NCBI GenBank assembly: GCA_937924475.1
Contig: CALDSV010000057.1
Coordinates: forward strand, 1-37,358
DNA from: an uncultured bacterium
Lineage (GTDB): Bacteria; Nitrospirota; Thermodesulfovibrionia; Thermodesulfovibrionales; Thermodesulfovibrionaceae
Direction: 5' to 3'
DNA length: 37,358 bases
In this document: piece after piece, positions 34,387 through 37,358 of the stretch
Layout: the number at the start of each line of letters is the position of its first letter
Position numbering within the stretch: the first letter of the stretch is position 1
Notes under the pieces: model-generated
Database searches by the model: none
What the model was told of the DNA's origin: nothing
Seen by the model: only the letters and a program-made list of their open reading frames with translations
Translations under genes and position numbers: made by a program

Positions 34387-37071
34387 TTATGTTCTTTTAA
34401 ATCTCTTTCTTCTTCTTATCCATTTATCAATCTCTACAACTACTATAACAGATAGGGAAACTAAAAGAATATTTTTCCAATCTTCAGCTGAGATTGCTTC
34501 CGTTCTAAAAACCCATTGAAGAGCTGGCGAATATACAAAGGCAACTTGAGCCAAGGTTGCAAAAATCAGACCTAAAAAGAGAATTTTATTACTGAAGGGA
34601 TTGAGTCTGAAAATTGATTCGTATTCAGAACGACTGTTCCAGGCTTGGAAAAATTGGAAAAATACCATTGTGGTTACTGCAATTGTTCTTGCTTTTTCAA
34701 TGGATGCTCCAGATTCTAAGGAATTCATGAAAGTATAAATCACTCCAAGAGATATTAATGTTCCCACAATAATTGTTCTTTCAACCAAAACTCTTGACAT
34801 GATTCCTTCCTTCGGATCTCTTGGAGGTCTTTCCAATACACCCTTCTCACCAGGTTCAAAAGCCAGAGCAATGTCTTGAATGGCATTGGTTACAAAATTT
34901 ATCCACAGAATCTGAGCAGGCAAATAGGGTATAGGAAAACCAAAAACTATAGCAAAAATAATAGAGATAATTGAAGCAACACCAGTAGGGATCAAAAAAA
35001 AGGTAACCTTTCTTATGTTATCGAAGACAATTCTACCCTCTTTTACAGCATGGAAAATACTTACGAAATTATCATCAGCAAGAACCATATCCGAAGCCTC
35101 TTTTGCCACATCAGTACCGCTTTTCCCCATAGCAATACCTATATGAGCTGCTTTTAAGGCTGGAGCATCATTTACTCCATCACCTGTAACTGCTACTATC
35201 TCGCCGTGACGCTTTAACTGCTGTACAATTTTCAATTTATGCTCAGGGGAAACTCTGGCGTAAATTGATACTTCTTTTACTTTCTGAAAGAGTTCTTCAT
35301 CACTCATTTTTGAGAGATCTTTTCCCGTAAGAACTTTTGATTTTGCCTCACCAATACCAAGCATTTCGCCTATGGCTTTGGCAGTAACAGCATGATCTCC
35401 TGTTATCATAATTACTCTGATTCCAGCTTTTTTACACCCTTTAATTGCCTCAATTGCCTCAGGCCTTGGAGGGTCAATCATTCCTTGAAGTCCTGCAAAG
35501 ACTAAACCATGTATAGCATCGCATTTTTCTACTTCTTTACAGGTTAATTCTTCTATATCATCAGAAACCTCTCTGTATGCAAAAGCAAGAACTCTAAGTC
35601 CTCTCTTTGCAAATTCAGTAGCTTTGCTAAGTACTTTCTCTCTGTCTATATCATTTCCGTGGCCATCCCTTATACACATTTCTAATACTCTTTCTGGTGC
35701 TCCCTTAACATATATGTATTTTTTCCCTTTATGGATATGTAAAGTTGCCATGTATCCTCTCTCAGACTCAAAGGGAATTATAGCAACCTGTTTATATCTT
35801 TCTTTTTCTCCCTCTATTTCTAATCCACCTTTAATAGCTGATATAATGAGAGCAGCTTCGGTTGGATCTCCCTCAATTTTATAATCTCCATCTTCCAAAT
35901 AAACAGAAGATTCATTACAGAGAAGCCCAATTCTTAGGATATCAATGAGATGATGTTTTTCCTTAACATTTATAGGGAATCCTTCATATAGTATTTTCCC
36001 CTCTGGTGCATAACCGCTTCCCTCCACTTCATAGGTGTCTTTTCCATCGTAGATGACTTTTACTGTCATTTCATTTTTTGTTAAAGTTCCTGTTTTATCA
36101 GAACCAATGACTGTGGTGCTACCTAAGGTCTCGACAGCATGAAGTTTTCTTATTATGGCATTGTGTTTTGCCATTCTTGCCACTCCAATAGCTAAGGCAA
36201 TGGTAACCACAACTGGTAGGCCTTCAGGAATAGCAGCCACAGCTGCAGCCACTGCTGTCATAAAAGCGGTTTTTAAACTCTCTCCTATTATTACTTCAAC
36301 GACAAAAAGTATTAAAGAAGCTAAAAGAACAAGGATTCCAATAGCATTTGCAAATTTAGTTATTTTATCCTGCAGTGGTGCTTTAACTGCCTCTGCCTCT
36401 TTTATGTGTTTAGCAATCTTGCCAAAGACAGTATTCATGCCTGTTTCAACAACAACGCCTTTAGCTCTGCCACTTACAACAATAGTGCCTGTAAAAGCCA
36501 TGTTTTTCTGATCTCCGTAAGTAAGATTTTCCTCCCTTATTGTGTGATAATGCTTTTCTACAGGAACAGATTCTCCAGTAAGAATAGATTCATCAATTTT
36601 AAGTTCCACTGCATGAATTAGCCTAATGTCAGCAGGAACACGGATACCAGAATAGAGAATTACAATATCACCAGGTACAAGCTCCTCACTGCTGATTTCT
36701 CTTTCAATGCCATCTCTTAAAACTCTTGCCTTAGGAATTAGCATTTTCTTTAAGGCTCTTATGCTTTGTTCAGCTTTGTATTCCTGAAAATAACCAATGA
36801 GGGCATTTATAATTACAACAGATATGAGAACTCCTGCATCTATATATTCCTTAAGAGCAATAGTAATTATACATGCCACAATCAAAATATAAATAAGAGG
36901 ACTTGCAAACTGGTGTAGAAGAATTTTAAGTTTGTTTATCTTTTCCTCTTCTGCCAGTTTGTTATAGCCATATTCTTTAAGTCTTTTCTCAACCTCTTGA
37001 GAACTAAGACCTTTCTCTGAAGTTTTTAATTGATGGTAAATATCTTTAGTACTTATTTGATACCAATTCAA
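34387..37071 (-). CDS. P2-type cation-transporting ATPase, specificity uncertain
   Basis: P-type ATPase of 894 residues with about ten membrane helices. The phosphorylation motif DKTGTLT has Asp325 counted from this start. TGES of the actuator domain, KGAPERVLEMC in the nucleotide domain and VAVTGDGVNDAPAL in the hinge are clear. Helix 4 keeps PEGLP, as in Ca2+ pumps. Against SERCA, the helix 5 Asn768/Glu771 positions read Gly/Ser and the helix 6 Asp800 position reads Asn. Canonical Ca2+ site I is therefore not intact. I use TTG 37071, one nt after the PsiE stop, with AGAGGG upstream, because related proteins start (M)xWYxxS. A TTG at 37119 would add 16 unlikely residues. Confidence 0.87.
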   Translation of the reverse strand: MNWYQISTKDIYHQLKTSEKGLSSQEVEKRLKEYGYNKLAEEEKINKLKILLHQFASPLIYILIVACIITIALKEYIDAGVLISVVIINALIGYFQEYKAEQSIRALKKMLIPKARVLRDGIEREISSEELVPGDIVILYSGIRVPADIRLIHAVELKIDESILTGESVPVEKHYHTIREENLTYGDQKNMAFTGTIVVSGRAKGVVVETGMNTVFGKIAKHIKEAEAVKAPLQDKITKFANAIGILVLLASLILFVVEVIIGESLKTAFMTAVAAAVAAIPEGLPVVVTIALAIGVARMAKHNAIIRKLHAVETLGSTTVIGSDKTGTLTKNEMTVKVIYDGKDTYEVEGSGYAPEGKILYEGFPINVKEKHHLIDILRIGLLCNESSVYLEDGDYKIEGDPTEAALIISAIKGGLEIEGEKERYKQVAIIPFESERGYMATLHIHKGKKYIYVKGAPERVLEMCIRDGHGNDIDREKVLSKATEFAKRGLRVLAFAYREVSDDIEELTCKEVEKCDAIHGLVFAGLQGMIDPPRPEAIEAIKGCKKAGIRVIMITGDHAVTAKAIGEMLGIGEAKSKVLTGKDLSKMSDEELFQKVKEVSIYARVSPEHKLKIVQQLKRHGEIVAVTGDGVNDAPALKAAHIGIAMGKSGTDVAKEASDMVLADDNFVSIFHAVKEGRIVFDNIRKVTFFLIPTGVASIISIIFAIVFGFPIPYLPAQILWINFVTNAIQDIALAFEPGEKGVLERPPRDPKEGIMSRVLVERTIIVGTLISLGVIYTFMNSLESGASIEKARTIAVTTMVFFQFFQAWNSRSEYESIFRLNPFSNKILFLGLIFATLAQVAFVYSPALQWVFRTEAISAEDWKNILLVSLSVIVVVEIDKWIRRRKRFKRT

Positions 37072-37072
37072 C

Positions 37073-37358
37073 TTAGTCCCTCTTAAATTTTGATAAATAA
37101 TATCCAATGGACAGAGCAAGTATAATAGCTGCTATACCTAACATGGTAAGACTACTAACCTCTTTTATATCCAGAATTATTACTTTTCTTGCTATAGCAA
37201 TCATGGCAACTGCCAACACAACTTTAACATGATCTACTCCTTCCCTAAGATAGGTTTTAGTTATTGATTCTAAAACGATATCCCTATTATCACCAACATG
37301 AAAACACCGAAAATCTCAAGAAGCTCTTCTAACTCTAACAGAAAAACTGTTGTACACT
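37073..37358 (-). pseudogene. PsiE-family membrane protein, frameshifted and cut by window edge
   Basis: Two minus-strand frames together read like one PsiE protein. Frame one (window edge to 37270) gives ELEELLEIFGVFMLVIIGI and then stops. Frame two (from about 37275 down to 37073) gives ESITKTYLREGVDHVKVVL..., including AVAMIAIARKVIILDIKE and a C-terminal helix. One extra T in the TTTT run (plus strand aaaa at 37272-37275) would join them. This is either a real frameshift or a sequencing or assembly slip in a homopolymer. It lies directly upstream of the ATPase, likely co-transcribed. The 5' end lies outside the window. Confidence 0.65.

Noticed and set aside
37072-37119. TTG 37119 as the ATPase start
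   Set aside because: The extra residues lie in the PsiE reading area in another frame, do not match ATPase N-termini, and TTG 37071 has AGAGGG and a typical sequence.

Overview
This is an AT-rich bacterial chromosome segment packed with genes and carrying almost entirely housekeeping content. The mix points to a Gram-negative anaerobe, and my best guess is a thermophilic Nitrospirota bacterium such as Thermodesulfovibrio or a relative. The supporting signs are LpxK for lipid A, TatA, a YedE-type sulfur/selenium membrane protein, a MEMO-family protein and short operon-linked intergenic gaps. The taxonomic guess is inference from gene content and composition, not from a marker search. I saw no tRNA, rRNA, CRISPR array, transposase or prophage gene.

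Layout. (1) 1-1062, minus: transcription terminator Rho, cut by the window edge, with a near-consensus sigma-70 promoter and a leader of about 115 nt. (2) 1063-1766: about 700 bp without a gene, holding the rho promoter and palindromic repeats. (3) 1767-8291, minus: an operon reading aroA-cmk-ispH-rpsA-sppA-ihfB-like-dppD-like, an expanded form of the classic aroA-cmk-rpsA-ihfB order. (4) 8292-8767: a second repeat-filled gap. (5) 8768-11499, plus: a compact sulfur/selenium-trafficking operon of YedE channel, TusA/YedF-like carrier, DUF3343-type Se/S carrier protein and a ribokinase-fold protein resembling NAD(P)HX dehydratase. (6) 11511-15115, plus: a periplasmic-binding-protein-like sensor translationally coupled to a hybrid histidine kinase. 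(7) 15378-17291: groES-groEL under a degenerate CIRCE operator, followed by a clear intrinsic terminator. (8) 17389-27573, plus: a long run of rplI-dnaB-MEMO-mobA-tatA-alr-aspartate aminotransferase-era-DUF151 nuclease-recO-tiny Cys protein-marC-histidine phosphatase-lpxK. (9) 27578-34278, minus: a YbjT-like oxidoreductase, a small cupin, then mtnA-polyprenyl synthase-surE-FAD oxidoreductase-pcm, tightly overlapping. (10) 34387-37358, minus: a P2-type ATPase with altered ion-site residues, preceded by a PsiE-family gene that appears frameshifted and runs off the window.

How the genes work together. The minus operon couples aromatic amino acid, isoprenoid, nucleotide and translation functions. 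The YedE cluster looks like a route that imports a reduced sulfur or selenium species and hands it along cysteine carriers. MobA and TatA sit together, which fits maturation and export of molybdoenzymes. MtnA, SurE and Pcm fit salvage and repair.

The least ordinary items are the YedE-TusA-DUF3343-kinase-fold operon, the binding protein/hybrid kinase pair, the 49-residue cysteine protein between recO and marC, the ATPase with missing canonical Ca2+ ligands, the paired repeat elements, and several genes whose -10 box nearly touches the start codon, suggesting leaderless transcripts.
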